Shown piece by piece: positions 22,401 through 33,365 of a stretch of 64,000 nt of DNA; positions within the stretch are counted from its first letter, which is position 1; the number at the start of each line of letters is the position of its first letter. The stretch spans positions 992,001 to 1,056,000 of the forward strand of contig NC_017964.1 in assembly GCF_000219915.2 (NCBI RefSeq). Reading direction: 5' to 3'. This DNA comes from Advenella kashmirensis WT001 (GTDB lineage: Bacteria > Pseudomonadota > Gammaproteobacteria > Burkholderiales > Burkholderiaceae_B). Position numbers and translations under genes: made by a program. The notes under the pieces were generated by a model. That model worked only from the letters and a program-made list of their open reading frames with translations. It was not told the origin of the DNA and did not search any database.

Positions 22401-22541
22401 GCCGCTGGGGCTGACCATGGTGGGGGGCTGATCTGCAGCCAGTTGCTGACCCTGTTTACTACTCCGGTCATTTACCTCATGTTTGATCGGCTGGTTAAAA
22501 AACCCAAGCCATCTGATGTGGCAGCGCAGGCAGAAATATGA
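19450..22541 (+). CDS. mdtB: RND multidrug efflux pump subunit MdtB/MuxB, frameshifted near the end
   Basis: Inner-membrane proton/drug antiporter, about 1030 residues with 12 transmembrane helices. The GTG start gives [19 protein letters not shown]. The proton-relay region is in [21 protein letters not shown]. The last signatures are [19 protein letters not shown] and [19 protein letters not shown]. The frame breaks after LTMVGG at about 22427, within a run of six G. The C-terminal helix continues in another frame ([22 protein letters not shown]) to the stop at 22539-22541, which overlaps the mdtC ATG. Confidence 0.93.
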
Positions 22542-25500
22542 GTTTGTCCCGCCCGTTCATCCTTAGGCCGGTAGCAACGTCACTCCTGGCGCTGGCGGTT
22601 GCGGTGATGGGTATGGTCGCCTTTTTCCTGATGCCGGTCTCACCCTTGCCTACGCTGGACTCGCCGGTGATTGTGGTGCGCGCGTCATTATCGGGTGCCA
22701 GTCCGGAAACCATGGCCTCCAGCGTGGCCACGCCGCTGGAACGCTCGCTGGGCAATATTGCCGGCATAGACCTGATGCAGTCCAGCAGTTCGGAGGGGTC
22801 CACCTCCATTTTCATGATATTCGACCTGGACAAGGACGTGCACACGGCTGCCCGCGAGGTTCAGGCGGCCATCAACGCGGCCCGGCCGCTGCTGCCCAGC
22901 AGCATGAAGCAGCCGCCCACTTACCGTAATGTGAACCCGTCCTCGACACCGGTCATGGTGCTGGCCCTGACTTCGGACCTGCTTGGCCAGGGCGAATTAT
23001 ATGACCTGGCTTCCACGATCCTGGCGCAAAAACTGGCGCAGGTGCGCGGGGTGGGGGAGGTCACCGTAGGGGGCAGCTCCCTGCCGGCCGTACGCGTGGA
23101 TTTGAACCCAAATATGCTCAACAACATGGGCGTGTCGCTGGATACCGTGCGCAACGCGCTGGCTGCAACCAATTCAGTCCGGCCCAAGGGGTTTCTGGAC
23201 AATAACGAATACCAGTGGCAACTGGCGACCAATGGGCAATTGCGCTATGCCCGGGATTTTGAAAACCTGATTGTGGCCTGGAATAACGGCAGCGCTGTCC
23301 GTCTGCGCGATGTTGCCCATGTCTACGATTCGACCGAGAGTCTGTACAACAGGGGGTTTTACAATACCGAGCAGGCGGTGGTACTACTGGTGCGCCGTCA
23401 GGCCGATGCCAATATCATCCAGACGGTTGACTCGGTCAAAGAGATGCTGCCGGACCTTGCCGAGCTACTACCGCCGCAGGTCAGACTGGATGTGGCGCAG
23501 GATCGCACCCCCAGTATTCGGGCCGCGCTGCACGAAGCCGAGCTTACCCTGGTGATTGCGGTGTTGCTGGTGATCGTGGTGGTCATGCTGTTTCTGCAAA
23601 GGATCCGCGCCACCCTGATACCCGCCATCTCGGTACCCATATCGCTGCTTGGCACGTTCATCGTCATGTATTTCCTGGGTTACTCGCTCAATACGATTTC
23701 GCTGATGGCGCTGATTGTGGCTACCGGTTTTGTGGTGGATGACTCTATCGTCGTGTTGGAAAATGTCATGCGTTACATTGAGCGTGGCATGCATCCCATG
23801 CGCGCCGCACTGCTGGGCGCACGCGAAGTGGGGTTCACGGTTGTCAGCATGAGTGTGTCACTGGTCGCGGTATTTATACCCCTGCTGTTTATGGGCGGAT
23901 TGATCGGCAGGCTGTTTCTTGAGTTCGCCATGACGCTGTCAGTGGCCATCGGCATATCGCTGATTGTTTCGCTCACGCTCACGCCCATGATGTGCGCACA
24001 ACTGCTGCGACATGAGCCGAAGCGTCGCAAGAGCCGTGTGCAGCGGATATGGGATGCGTTTTTTGATCGGCTTGTCAGTGGTTACGGCCGCATGCTGCGT
24101 TTTGCCATTCGCTTTCGCTTTCTGACCTTGCTCACACTGCTGGCCACCGTGGTCCTGAACGTCTATCTGTATATTGCCGTCCCCAAAGGGTTCTTCCCTG
24201 AACAGGACACCGGCATGATCCAGGGTTTTTTCCGGGCGGACCAGGGCACTTCTTTTGCCGCTGCCGTGCCCAAGCTGGAAGCCTTTCGCAAGGCGATTGT
24301 ACAAAACCCCAATGTCGACACCGTCTCGGGTTATTCGGGCGGGCGCGGCGGCAGCAACAGCAGTTTCTTTCTGATTCAGCTCAAGCCGTTCGCCGAGCGG
24401 ACACAATCGGCCACGGAGATTATCAATGACATGAGAAAGTCTTTGCCGACAATCCCGGGGGCAAGGCTGTCGCTGGTGCCACAACAGGATATTCGCGCCG
24501 GCCGGGGCGGAGATTCAGCCGGATCGTATCAGTATGATCTATTGTCGGGCGATCTGGAGACGCTGCGCAAATGGGTACCGCAAGTGCGGCAAGCCATGGC
24601 GACGCTGCCCGAGCTGGTGGATGTCCAGTCCGAAGCCGAGGAAAAAGGGCGGCGCGTCGAATTGATCATCAACCGCGAGAGTGCGACGCGTCTGAATGTG
24701 GAGATGTCTACGATTGCCGGTGTGTTGAATAATTTGTTCAGTCAGCGCCAGGTTTCCACCATTTATAGTGCGCTCAATCAATACCAGGTTGTCATGGGTA
24801 TTGATGTCAAATATGCCCAGGATCCCGAAGTACTCAAAACCGTGCAGATTATTGCGTCGGACGGCAAGCTGGTGCCGCTGTCGGCCTTTGCTTCGTTCAA
24901 GATCGGCACCTCGCCCCTATCGGTGTCTCATCAGGGCTGATGGCTTCGGACTCCGTATCTTTTTCACTGGCCGAAGGCGTGTCGCTTGAACAGGCCAGCG
25001 CCGCCATTGAAAATGCCGTCGCGCGCATTGGCCTGCCGGCCAATGAGATTCAGGCCGGATTTGGCGGCAATGCACAGCTATTTCAGGAATCGTCGTCCCG
25101 GCAGCCTCTGCTGATTCTGGGGGCGCTGGTGGTGATGTATCTGATTCTGGGCATGCTGTACGAAAGCTACATGCATCCGCTTACCATTTTGTCGACCCTG
25201 CCGTCTGCCGGCGTGGGCGCGCTGCTGGCCTTGTTGATGGTCGACATGGAATTTACCGTCATCGCCCTGATCGGCGTTTTTCTGCTTATCGGTATCGTCA
25301 AGAAAAACGCCATCATCATGGTGGATTTCGCGCTGGCACAGGAACGCGAAAAAAAACATCCCGCCGGAAGAGGCCATTTATGACGCCTGCATTGTCCGCT
25401 TCAGGCCCATTATGATGACCACCATGGCGGCCTGTTCGGGGCACTGCCGTTGATTCTGGCCACGGGCGCCGGTGTGGAAATGCGCCAACCGCTGGGTGTC

Positions 25501-25662
25501 GCAATCGTGGGAGGCCTCGTCCTGAGCCAGATCCTCACGCTGTTTACCACACCGGTCGTGTATATTTACCTTGACCGGTTGCGTCATACTTTTGAGCGAC
25601 GCCGCAAAAACAAAAGCACCCCTGCCGATGGCAGTGATATCGCACCGCATCGGGGCCAATAA
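22538..25662 (+). CDS. mdtC: RND multidrug efflux pump subunit MdtC/MuxC, three frameshifts
   Basis: Second pump subunit, expected to assemble with MdtB as a heterotrimer. N-terminus [19 protein letters not shown]; proton-relay segment [21 protein letters not shown]. Breaks occur at about 24937 (SVSHQG then [14 protein letters not shown]), about 25368 ([25 protein letters not shown]) and about 25432 (TTMAA then [14 protein letters not shown]). Each needs one base. The C-terminal helix [20 protein letters not shown] is intact. Repaired length is about 1040 residues, the family norm. Overlaps mdtB by 4 bp. Confidence 0.92.
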
Positions 25663-25689
25663 CCATCGTGAATTTTGAATTGTTTTTTA

Positions 25690-27124
25690 TGAAAAATATC
25701 AGCTACGTCGAGGGCCTTCTGTTCAAATCGCTGCGCCTGGGCACCGCGGCGGCGGCGCTGCTTTTGCTGGCTGCGTGTGCGGTGGGCCCTGATTATGTTG
25801 TCCCGCAGCAGGACACCGGGGCAGTTTCAAATCTGCCCAGGGATGGGTGCAGGCCCGGCCGGGCGCACCGCTAGCCAGCGATAGCTGGTGGCAGCGTTAT
25901 CAGGACCCACTGCTCAACGAATTGATCGGGCGCCTGAATGTGTCCAATCAGACGCTGGCCCAGGCCGTGGCGCGTTACGATCAGGCGGTGGCAGCAACTG
26001 CGCAGTCACGCTCGTCCTTTTTTCCCACGGTCGGCTTTAGTCTGTCGGGCGACCGGGCCAGATCAGCCACCGGCATCGGCAACTCGGTGAACGGCTCCTT
26101 ATCCCTGCAATGGGAAGCTGATTTATGGGGCAAACTGCGCCGGCAGTATGAGAGCAGCAGCAGCGATGAGCAGGCCAGCAGGGCTGATGTGGCTGCCGCG
26201 CGTCTGAGCATGCAATCGACCCTGGCTCAGCAGTATTTTGCCCTGCGCATGCTCGACGAACGCAAGCGCCTGCTGCAGGCCAATGTGCGCGCTTACGAGC
26301 GCTCGGTACAGATTAACCAGAACCGTTACGAGCAGGGTGTGGCTGCCCGTGCCGATGTGGTCAGCGCCCAGGCGCAACTGGAGAGTGCGCGCGCCTCGGC
26401 CATTGCCATTGAAGCGGATCGCAATGTGCTGGAACATGCCATTGCCGTGCTGGTCGGTCAGCCGCCTGCTTCGTTTGCCATCGAAGCGAAAGCCTACGAT
26501 GTGAATTTTCCTTCGATTCCGGTGGATGTGCCCTCTACGCTGCTATTGCGGCGTCCCGACATCGTCGCCGCTGAAAGACGGGTGGCAGCAGCCAACGCGC
26601 AGATTGGCGTGGCCCAGGCGGCCTGGTTTCCTGATCTGACCTTGGGTGGTTCTGTTGGCAATACCACGGCCACACTGGCGCAGTGGCTGGCATCGCCATT
26701 GCAGTTCTGGTCGCTTGGCCCGGCGCTGGCCATGACTGTGCTCGATGGCGGGGCGCGCGCCGGGGCGGTAGATGCCTCCAGGGCATCCTATCGTGCCGAA
26801 GTGGCAACCTATCGTCAAACCGTGCTGACCGGACTGCAGGAAGTGGAAGACGCCATCAGTACGCTGCGGGTACTGGAACGACAGCAGGCGGCACAGATGC
26901 GCGCACTCACCGCCGCTCGCCAGTCGCTGGCCATTACTCAGAACCAGTATCTGGCCGGACTGGTCGATTATTTGAGCGTCGTGCAGGTACAGTCAACCGC
27001 CTACTCGGCAGAGCAGACTGCGCTGCAACTGGAAAGCCAGCGCTTGCAGGCCAGCGTGCAGTTGATTGCCGCGCTTGGCGGGGGCTGGGACAAACAGGCG
27101 CTGCAGGCCAGCGCGGCGCCATAA
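25690..27124 (+). CDS. Efflux outer-membrane factor, NodT family lipoprotein, frameshifted
   Basis: TolC-like channel completing the tripartite pump (OpmB/OprM type). The ATG at 25690 (a GTG at 25668 is an alternative) gives a lipoprotein signal with LLLLAACAVGPDY. The frame shifts near 25843; the mature protein continues QARPGAPLASDSWWQRYQDPLLNELI and then two OEP repeats, each with long amphipathic helices, typical NodT repeats such as NRYEQGVAARADVVSAQAQL and QYLAGLVDYLSVVQVQSTAY. About 478 residues when repaired. Confidence 0.9.
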
Positions 27125-27376
27125 AGGCAATCGGGCGTCACGACGACAGCCAGGGACGCGCTGGTGCAATCCAGGATCGGCTTCTGCCATCGACCGGCGC
27201 CTGACTGTTGGCAGCACCCGGCGATGTCGGGCCTATCGGATAAATCGTCAGGGTTGATGATGTGATCGTAAATGCCTGATGCCACAAGGTTCTTCCGGCG
27301 CGATCTAAATTGTGTGGTAAAAATAGTTATATTCTTATTGCTGTTTTATCGCAGCTTTCATACAGGTTCTACTGCT

Positions 27377-28336
27377 ATGCCAATTTACAAATGTGAGTCT
27401 TCCTCGGTCAATCCCCAGACTTTCCCGCTTGATGAAATCGTGATGGGGCTGCGCGAAGCACGCTTCAAATGGCGCGCAGACCAGAACCGCCTGAAGGAAA
27501 TGGGCGGACGCCATCTGCCGTCGCCGCATACCATCAACGGGGCATTGGAGCTGGTCATCGGCGCGCTGTTTCCGATGCGCCTGGGGCCGAACGATTTATT
27601 GCAGGAAAATGAAGATTTCTATGTCGGCCACACCATTGGCGTTGCGCTGAACACACTGTTGACCCAGGTGCGGCTTGAAGTGCGTCACCAGCATCGCAAC
27701 GACGTCACTGATCCGGCAGAACTGGAAGAGAAGGCAGTCGGGATTGTGCGGGAATTTGCACGCAAGTTGCCCGGTGTACGCAGCTTGCTGGATACCGATG
27801 TCTATGCAGCCTATTCCGGTGACCCGGCCGCCAAGAGTGTGGATGAAGTGTTGTTGTGCTATCCCGGGGTGCTGGCCATGGTCTACCATCGGCTGGCCCA
27901 TTGCCTGTATACGCTAGGGGTACCGCTGGTGGCGCGCATTGCCGCCGAGCTGGCGCATGGCCAGACCGGCATTGACATTCACCCGGGGGCGCAAATTGGC
28001 GCCGGGTTCTTTATTGATCATGGCACCGGCGTGGTCATTGGGGAAACCGCGATTATCGGCGAACGGGTGCGGCTGTATCAGAACGTGACCCTGGGCGCCA
28101 AGAGTTTTCCAACCGACAGCAACGGCGATCTGAGCAAGGGTATTGCCCGTCATCCGATTGTTGAGGATGATGTCGTCATATATGCCGGCGCAACGGTGTT
28201 GGGTCGGGTGACCATTGGCAAGGGTGCTGTGGTGGGCGGCAACGTATGGCTCACGCATGATGTGGCCCCGGGCTGTTTCGTGCGTCAGGCATCCTCCAGT
28301 AACAAGGAAGCGTTGTTCAACGGCAACTGTGATTAA
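27377..28336 (+). CDS. Serine O-acetyltransferase
   Basis: Makes O-acetylserine for cysteine synthesis. I start it at the ATG at 27377 (MPIYKCESSSVN), giving 319 residues. An N-terminal helical domain precedes a left-handed beta-helix of hexapeptide repeats: GIDIHPGAQIGAGFFIDHGTG, GVVIGETAIIGERVRLYQNV and VIYAGATVLGRVTIGKGAVVGG. The long N-terminal domain (about 190 residues) resembles the EpsC/SrpH-type family rather than enteric CysE. Flanked by the pump operon and a strong terminator. Confidence 0.9.
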   Translation: MPIYKCESSSVNPQTFPLDEIVMGLREARFKWRADQNRLKEMGGRHLPSPHTINGALELVIGALFPMRLGPNDLLQENEDFYVGHTIGVALNTLLTQVRLEVRHQHRNDVTDPAELEEKAVGIVREFARKLPGVRSLLDTDVYAAYSGDPAAKSVDEVLLCYPGVLAMVYHRLAHCLYTLGVPLVARIAAELAHGQTGIDIHPGAQIGAGFFIDHGTGVVIGETAIIGERVRLYQNVTLGAKSFPTDSNGDLSKGIARHPIVEDDVVIYAGATVLGRVTIGKGAVVGGNVWLTHDVAPGCFVRQASSSNKEALFNGNCD

Positions 28337-28365
28337 ATCGCACCACGGCTCAATGCCGGTGCCAG

Positions 28366-28397
28366 GCCTGTATGAACAAAATCATACAGGCTTTTTT
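28366..28397 (+). terminator. Strong intrinsic terminator after the serine acetyltransferase
   Basis: A perfect 10-bp stem (GCCTGTATGA at 28366-28375 with its complement at 28382-28391), a 6-nt loop, and six T at 28392-28397. It lies 30 bp after the stop codon. Confidence 0.92.
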
Positions 28398-28557
28398 ATT
28401 TCCCGCTACTGCGCGTTGCGCGCCTTGCATGGCAAAGGGGACAGGGCAATGGTTGGCCGGCGAAACTTTACGGGTTCTTTAGCTGATCATTGAGCGGATC
28501 CGTATCCGCCCATGAGTAGATCATCAACGAGGCCGTCAGCCGGTCAGCTACGGCCCA

Positions 28558-29531
28558 TCAGCCGGCCAGGCCTCGAATGGCGGCAATGCCATGCGCACCG
28601 TGTTCACGCGCCACGTTCAGCGTCGCTGCCGATTGACCGCCGATGGCATACACCGGCAGGCCCGCTTCGCCTGCGATGCTGGCAAAACCATCCCAGCCCA
28701 GCGGTGGCTGATCCGGATGAGACGGCGTTTCCAGTACGTGCCCCAGCAGCACAAAATCTGCACCCAGGACCTGGGCATACAGCGCATCGGCGGTATTGTG
28801 TGCCGAGACGCCGACAAGATACTTTTCCTCTGGCAGTGGACGGGCCTCTGCGAGCAGGGCGTCCTGCGCTCTCAATTGCACCCCGTCTGCCAGCTTCCAC
28901 CAGGCTTTGGGATGCACGCTGTTGACCAGCACCCGGGCACCGGCCGCATGACAGCACTCAATGGCGCGTTCGAAGATGGCTTTCAGATTGGCTGCCGCCG
29001 GACCGTCGGGCCAGCCCGGTTCACGCAATTGCACCAGCCGCAAGCCATTGTCCAGTTGCTGTTGCAAGCCGGCCAGCCATGCTTGGCCATTCTCAGGCGT
29101 TTGAATATTCGAAATGGCATAGTGTTCCGGCAGGGCCAGCCAGCGCAGCGGGGCAGGGAGGCCGGCAGCAACTCGCCCAGCTTGCCCGCATCTGCGGGTG
29201 TCGTCCAGGCCAGTTGCTGCTCTTCCAGCGATCTGGGCGTGCCTTCCCAGCCGGTCACCCGCCAGAAGGCCAGATTGACAATGGTTTTCGGGTATTCATA
29301 GGTAAATGTGACCCATGGCGTGCAGGCATGCACGTCTATACCGAGTTCTTCCTTGAGTTCGCGCACCAGCGCCTGCTTCTGGGATTCACCGTCTTCGATT
29401 TTGCCTCCGGGAAACTCCCACCAGTCTTCCCAGGGCTTGCCTTTGGGGCGCTGGCCCAGCAGGATTTCTCCGGTTTGCTCATTCAGGATAACGCCTACCA
29501 CGACTTTGATATACGGTTTTGTCGCGTTCAT
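28558..29531 (-). CDS. Nudix hydrolase / thiamine-phosphate-synthase-like fusion protein, frameshifted
   Basis: The N-terminal half is a MutT-type Nudix domain: exact box GGKIEDGESQKQALVRELKEELGI, with LGQRPKGKPWEDWWEFPGG before it. The frame breaks near 29150 within LPASLP and continues PLRWLALPEHYAISNIQTPENG. The C-terminal half is a ThiE/TenI-like TIM barrel: LRLVQLREPGW, HAAGARVLVN, YLVGVSAHNTADAL, GADFVLLGHVLETPSHP and LPVYAIGGQSAATL. This fusion is known in beta- and gammaproteobacteria and is proposed to clean the nucleotide pool; the role of the second domain is uncertain. It overlaps the start of the gene upstream by 4 bp. Confidence 0.88.
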
Positions 29532-30448
29532 TGGGCGGCTCCGCTGTCAGCCTGCGCGTCGGCTGCTGCAGTCATCTGTCTGGCCGCCCAGTCGCGGGCA
29601 AAATGCCGGGCCACACGGCCGGAGCGCGAGCCGCGCTCCAGTGTCCATTGCAGGGCCTCGGTCCGGCTTGCAGCGATCGACTCAGGCGGGCAGCCCAATT
29701 CGCGCAGCCAGTGCGCGACAATATCCAGGTAGTCATCCTGGCGGAACGGGTAGAACGACAGCCAGATACCAAAGCGCTCGGACAGCGAAATCTTTTCCTC
29801 CACGGTTTCACCGGGGTGGATTTCTCCGTCGGACTGGTGTTTGGTGGACAGGTTTTCGTTCATATACTCAGGCATCAGATGCCGGCGGTTGGATGTTGCA
29901 TAAATGAGCACATTATCGCCCGCCGAGGCAATGGAGCCATCCAGCACTGATTTGAGGGCCTTGTAGCCGGCTTCCCCTTCTTCGAACGACAGGTCGTCAC
30001 AGAAAATGATGAATCTTTCCGGTCGGCCGGCAACAATATCGACCAGATCGGTCAGGTCGGCCAGGTCGGATTTGTCCATTTCCACCAGACGCAGGCCCTG
30101 CGGCGCGTATTCGGCCAGCATGGCCTTGACCAGAGAACTTTTGCCGGTGCCGCGGGCGCCGGTCATCAGCACATTATTGGCCGGTTTCTGCTGCAGAAAA
30201 TGACGCGTATTGCGATCAATGGTGTCCCGCTGGCGTTCGATATGCAGCAGGTCATCCTTATGGATAGTGGAAATATGCTTGACCGCTTCAAGCCAGCCGG
30301 TTGATCCCTTGCGTCGCCAGCGAAAAGCGTGGGCGCTCCAGTCTATCGGCGGGGGCGCCGGCGGCAGCCAGGCGGCCAGCTGGCGCAGGACCTGGTCGGC
30401 ACGTTCGATCAGGGAGGAGAGGTCGGGACGGGAATCGGGGCTGCTCAC
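29528..30448 (-). CDS. DUF815 family AAA+-type ATPase
   Basis: 306 residues. Walker A is GARGTGKSS and the Walker B-like segment FIIFCDDLSFEEGE. Sensor region IYATSNRRHLMPEYM and the downstream ERFGIWLSFYPFRQDDYL are typical of DUF815, predicted P-loop ATPases. Function is not established. It shares an overlapping start/stop with the downstream Nudix gene, so the two are co-transcribed. Confidence 0.88.
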   Translation of the reverse strand: MSSPDSRPDLSSLIERADQVLRQLAAWLPPAPPPIDWSAHAFRWRRKGSTGWLEAVKHISTIHKDDLLHIERQRDTIDRNTRHFLQQKPANNVLMTGARGTGKSSLVKAMLAEYAPQGLRLVEMDKSDLADLTDLVDIVAGRPERFIIFCDDLSFEEGEAGYKALKSVLDGSIASAGDNVLIYATSNRRHLMPEYMNENLSTKHQSDGEIHPGETVEEKISLSERFGIWLSFYPFRQDDYLDIVAHWLRELGCPPESIAASRTEALQWTLERGSRSGRVARHFARDWAARQMTAAADAQADSGAAQ

Positions 30449-30588
30449 TTGCGGGTCCTATGTGGTCAATAGCGGTCAAAATGCATACATTATCATCAAA
30501 AAAAGGCCTTTGTCTGTTTCTTGTTGCGGGCTGGAATATAATCACAGCTTGCCGTGAGTTAATTCCCTTTTCTGCTTCAGGATCTGCC

Positions 30589-31554
30589 TTGAACCTCCCA
30601 GAGATTATCCGTCCCATCAACGATGATATGCGCGCCGTGGATGGCGTAATCCGCAAGAAACTCGACTCTGACGTTGTTCTTATCCGCACCATCGGTGAAT
30701 ATATCATCGGGGCAGGCGGCAAACGCATGCGACCTGCATTGGTGCTCATGGCAGCCCGTGCCTTTGGCTATCAGGGGCTGGCTCACCACACGCTGGCTGC
30801 GGTGGTAGAGTTTATCCACACGTCCACGCTACTGCATGATGATGTCGTTGATGAGTCCGATCTGCGCCGCGGCCGCGATACGGCCAACGCCGTATTCGGC
30901 AATGCCGCCAGCGTGCTGGTGGGCGACTATCTGTATTCCCGGTCATTCGAAATGATGGTCGAGCTCGATTCCATGCGAATCATGCAAGTGCTATCCGCCG
31001 CAACCACCGTGATCGCCGAAGGCGAAGTACTGCAGTTGCTCAACGTGCACGACCCGGACGTCTCTGTCGAACGCTACCTCCAGGTTATCCGCTACAAAAC
31101 GGCCAAGCTTTTTGAGGCCGCCATGCAGACCGGCGCCTTGCTGGCCGGGGCCACGCCGGCGCAGGAAACTGCGGCGGCCGACTATGGTCGCTACGTGGGC
31201 ACGGCGTTTCAGTTGATTGACGACGTGCTCGATTACACTGGCGACGTCGAATCGCTGGGTAAAAACGTCGGTGATGATCTGCGCGAGGGCAAACCGACAC
31301 TGCCGCTGATCCGCGTTATGCAGGTGGGAACGCCGCAGCAGCGTTCCCTCATCCACAAGGCGATTGAAACCGGCGAGGCCGATTTTGCCGAGGTGGCCCG
31401 CGCCATCAACGACACCGATGCCCTGGAGTACACCCGGCAGGTGGCCCGCGAAGAGGCTGAACGAGCCCGCGCTGCGCTGCAGGCGTTCCCTGATTCCGAA
31501 TTCCGCGAATCGTTGCTGGCGTTTTGTACATTCGCTACCGAACGCGACCGTTGA
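30589..31554 (+). CDS. ispB: Octaprenyl (polyprenyl) diphosphate synthase
   Basis: Makes the isoprenoid side chain of ubiquinone. I choose the TTG at 30589 (LNLPEIIRPINDDM), giving 321 residues like IspB; the longer open frame upstream lacks family similarity. The two aspartate-rich motifs are LLHDDVVDESD and QLIDDVLDYTGD, and the substrate-binding GGKRMRP is present. It is divergent from the DUF815 gene. The usual neighbours rplU-rpmA-obg are not here. Confidence 0.93.
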   Translation: MNLPEIIRPINDDMRAVDGVIRKKLDSDVVLIRTIGEYIIGAGGKRMRPALVLMAARAFGYQGLAHHTLAAVVEFIHTSTLLHDDVVDESDLRRGRDTANAVFGNAASVLVGDYLYSRSFEMMVELDSMRIMQVLSAATTVIAEGEVLQLLNVHDPDVSVERYLQVIRYKTAKLFEAAMQTGALLAGATPAQETAAADYGRYVGTAFQLIDDVLDYTGDVESLGKNVGDDLREGKPTLPLIRVMQVGTPQQRSLIHKAIETGEADFAEVARAINDTDALEYTRQVAREEAERARAALQAFPDSEFRESLLAFCTFATERDR

Positions 31555-31755
31555 TCCGGGCCGATGCCATCCGCGCATCGGTAGCTCCATTCTGCTTATT
31601 GGTCTTGATTCTGCCGCTCAGGGTTTACCTGAGTCGCGAATCTGCCTGCGCGCGCCTGATAAAAAATTGGGTTATAGTTGTCTGGTAAAACCGTGTTCAC
31701 GGCCAGCGCAGCGGCGTACGGCCTGAATTTAAAAATAATTTTTTTGAGGTTCAAG

Positions 31756-32517
31756 ATGATCAAGAGCAAACTGAAAGCAGCCTTACTGGGATTTGCCATC
31801 ACGTTGGCTGTGCCGGTAACTACCGTTGCCCAAGCACAGGACAAAGAGCTTGTGGTTGCCACCGATACCGCTTTTGTGCCCTTCGAATTCAAGCAGGACG
31901 GCAAATATGTGGGTTTTGACGTTGAATTGTGGGACGCGCTGGCCAAGGACATGGGCGTCAAATACCGCCTGCAGCCCATGGATTTTAATGGCATCATTCC
32001 CGGTCTGCAGACCAAGAATATAGACGTGGCGCTCGCGGGCATCACCATCAAGGATGAGCGCAAAAAGGTCATCGATTTCTCTGATCCTTATTACGAGAGC
32101 GGTATTGCCATCCTGACATCGGTCAAGAACAAGGACACGATCAAGACAGCCAAGGATCTGGCCGGCAAGGACGTGGCGGCAAAAACGGGAACCGCGACGG
32201 TCGATTTCCTGAAAAAGGAAGTGCCGGATGCCAAGGTCAAACTGTTCCCCAATATCGACAACGCATTTCTTGATCTGGCCACCGGCCGTGTCGATGCGGT
32301 CGTGCACGATACCCCCAATGTACAGTATTACGCCAATACCGGCGGCAAGGGCAAAGTCGTGGTAACCGGCTCCGTACAAAGCGGCGACTTCTATGGCATT
32401 GCTTTTCCCAAGGGCAGCGACCTGATCGAGAAAGTTAACGCGTCACTTAAGAAACTGAAAGAAAATGGCGAATACGACAAAATCTATACCAAATGGTTTG
32501 GTCAGGCGGTGAAGTAA
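31756..32517 (+). CDS. glnH: Glutamine-type ABC transporter substrate-binding protein
   Basis: 253 residues with a cleavable signal peptide (MIKSKLKAALLGFAITLAVP, cut near AQA-QD). SBP_bac_3 fold: ELVVATDTAFVPFEF, GFDVELWDALAKDM, DVALAGITIKDERKKVIDFSDPY and YDKIYTKWFGQ at the end. Order and sequence match GlnH of GlnHPQ; true ligand preference is inferred. GAGGTTCAAG lies just upstream of the ATG. Confidence 0.9.
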   Translation: MIKSKLKAALLGFAITLAVPVTTVAQAQDKELVVATDTAFVPFEFKQDGKYVGFDVELWDALAKDMGVKYRLQPMDFNGIIPGLQTKNIDVALAGITIKDERKKVIDFSDPYYESGIAILTSVKNKDTIKTAKDLAGKDVAAKTGTATVDFLKKEVPDAKVKLFPNIDNAFLDLATGRVDAVVHDTPNVQYYANTGGKGKVVVTGSVQSGDFYGIAFPKGSDLIEKVNASLKKLKENGEYDKIYTKWFGQAVK

Positions 32518-32576
32518 TTGCCTGCGCTCCCCGTGTATGACCATACATCGTGGGTGCTGCATCGCCGGAAATAGCG

Positions 32577-32623
32577 ATCCGGTGATTGTCTCCATGCGGA
32601 TACAGTCACCGGATTTTGCTTTT
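32577..32623 (+). terminator. Intra-operon hairpin terminator between glnH and glnP
   Basis: A 9-bp perfect stem (ATCCGGTGA at 32577-32585 with 32606-32614) is followed by TTTGCTTTTT. It lies 60 bp after glnH and 32 bp before glnP. Such partial terminators usually keep the binding protein in excess over the membrane components. Confidence 0.7.
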
Positions 32624-32654
32624 TGCGGTCACAATATTCAAACAGGATTCACAC

Positions 32655-33365
32655 ATGGATTTTGACTTTTCCGTTGTCCAGGACGCGTTGCCCAGCCTCA
32701 TGGCAGGTACCTGGGTCACCATCAAGATTACATTCTGGGGGCTTTTTGGCGGGGTGCTGCTCGGGGCCATTACGGGCGTGATCAGGGCCTACATTCCGTC
32801 CCTGTTTTGCGCCGAAACCATTCGCCGCAATCCGGTTGCCGGCATTCTTGGCCCGCTTCTGAGCCTGATTGCCCAGCTCTATGTGCTGGTGGTGCGAGGC
32901 ACGCCCATCGTGGTGCAGGTCATGTTCATTTATTTTGCCCTGCCCTTGCTTATGGACCTGCGCGTGGACGGCATGTCGGCCGCCATTGCTACCTTGATCA
33001 TCAATTCCGGGGCGTATATTGCCGAAATTGTGCGCGGCGCGCTGCAGTCGGTGCCCAAGGGCCTGTTCGAGGCCGGGCAGTCGATGGGTCTGTCCTTTCA
33101 CAGGATTCTGCTCAAGATTATCTGGCCGGTGGCGTTTCGTCGGATGATCCCCGCGTTGGGCAATCAGTGCATTATCAGCCTGAAGGACTCATCGCTCTTT
33201 ATCGTTATTGGCGTGGCCGAGCTGACCCGCCAGGGACAGGAAATCATGGCCGCCAACTTTCGTGCGGTGGAAATCTGGGGCGCTGTCGCCGTCATTTACC
33301 TGATTCTGAACGGCCTGATTGCACTGGCTCTGAAAATCATGGAACACAGGATGCGTAACGTATGA
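32655..33365 (+). CDS. glnP: Glutamine-type ABC transporter permease
   Basis: 236 residues from the ATG at 32655 (MDFDFSVVQDALPSLM). Multiple transmembrane helices in the HisM fold; LYVLVVRGTPIVVQVMFIYF and the EAA loop FEAGQSMGLSFHRILLKIIWPVAFR are typical. A larger than usual loop (IPSLFCAETIRRNPVAGILG) follows the first helix. The stop overlaps the glnQ start by 4 bp. Confidence 0.92.
   Translation: MDFDFSVVQDALPSLMAGTWVTIKITFWGLFGGVLLGAITGVIRAYIPSLFCAETIRRNPVAGILGPLLSLIAQLYVLVVRGTPIVVQVMFIYFALPLLMDLRVDGMSAAIATLIINSGAYIAEIVRGALQSVPKGLFEAGQSMGLSFHRILLKIIWPVAFRRMIPALGNQCIISLKDSSLFIVIGVAELTRQGQEIMAANFRAVEIWGAVAVIYLILNGLIALALKIMEHRMRNV

Noticed and set aside
30301..30588. N-terminal extension of ispB
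   Set aside because: It overlaps the divergent DUF815 gene and its promoter region and has no similarity to polyprenyl synthases. The TTG at 30589 gives the family N-terminus.
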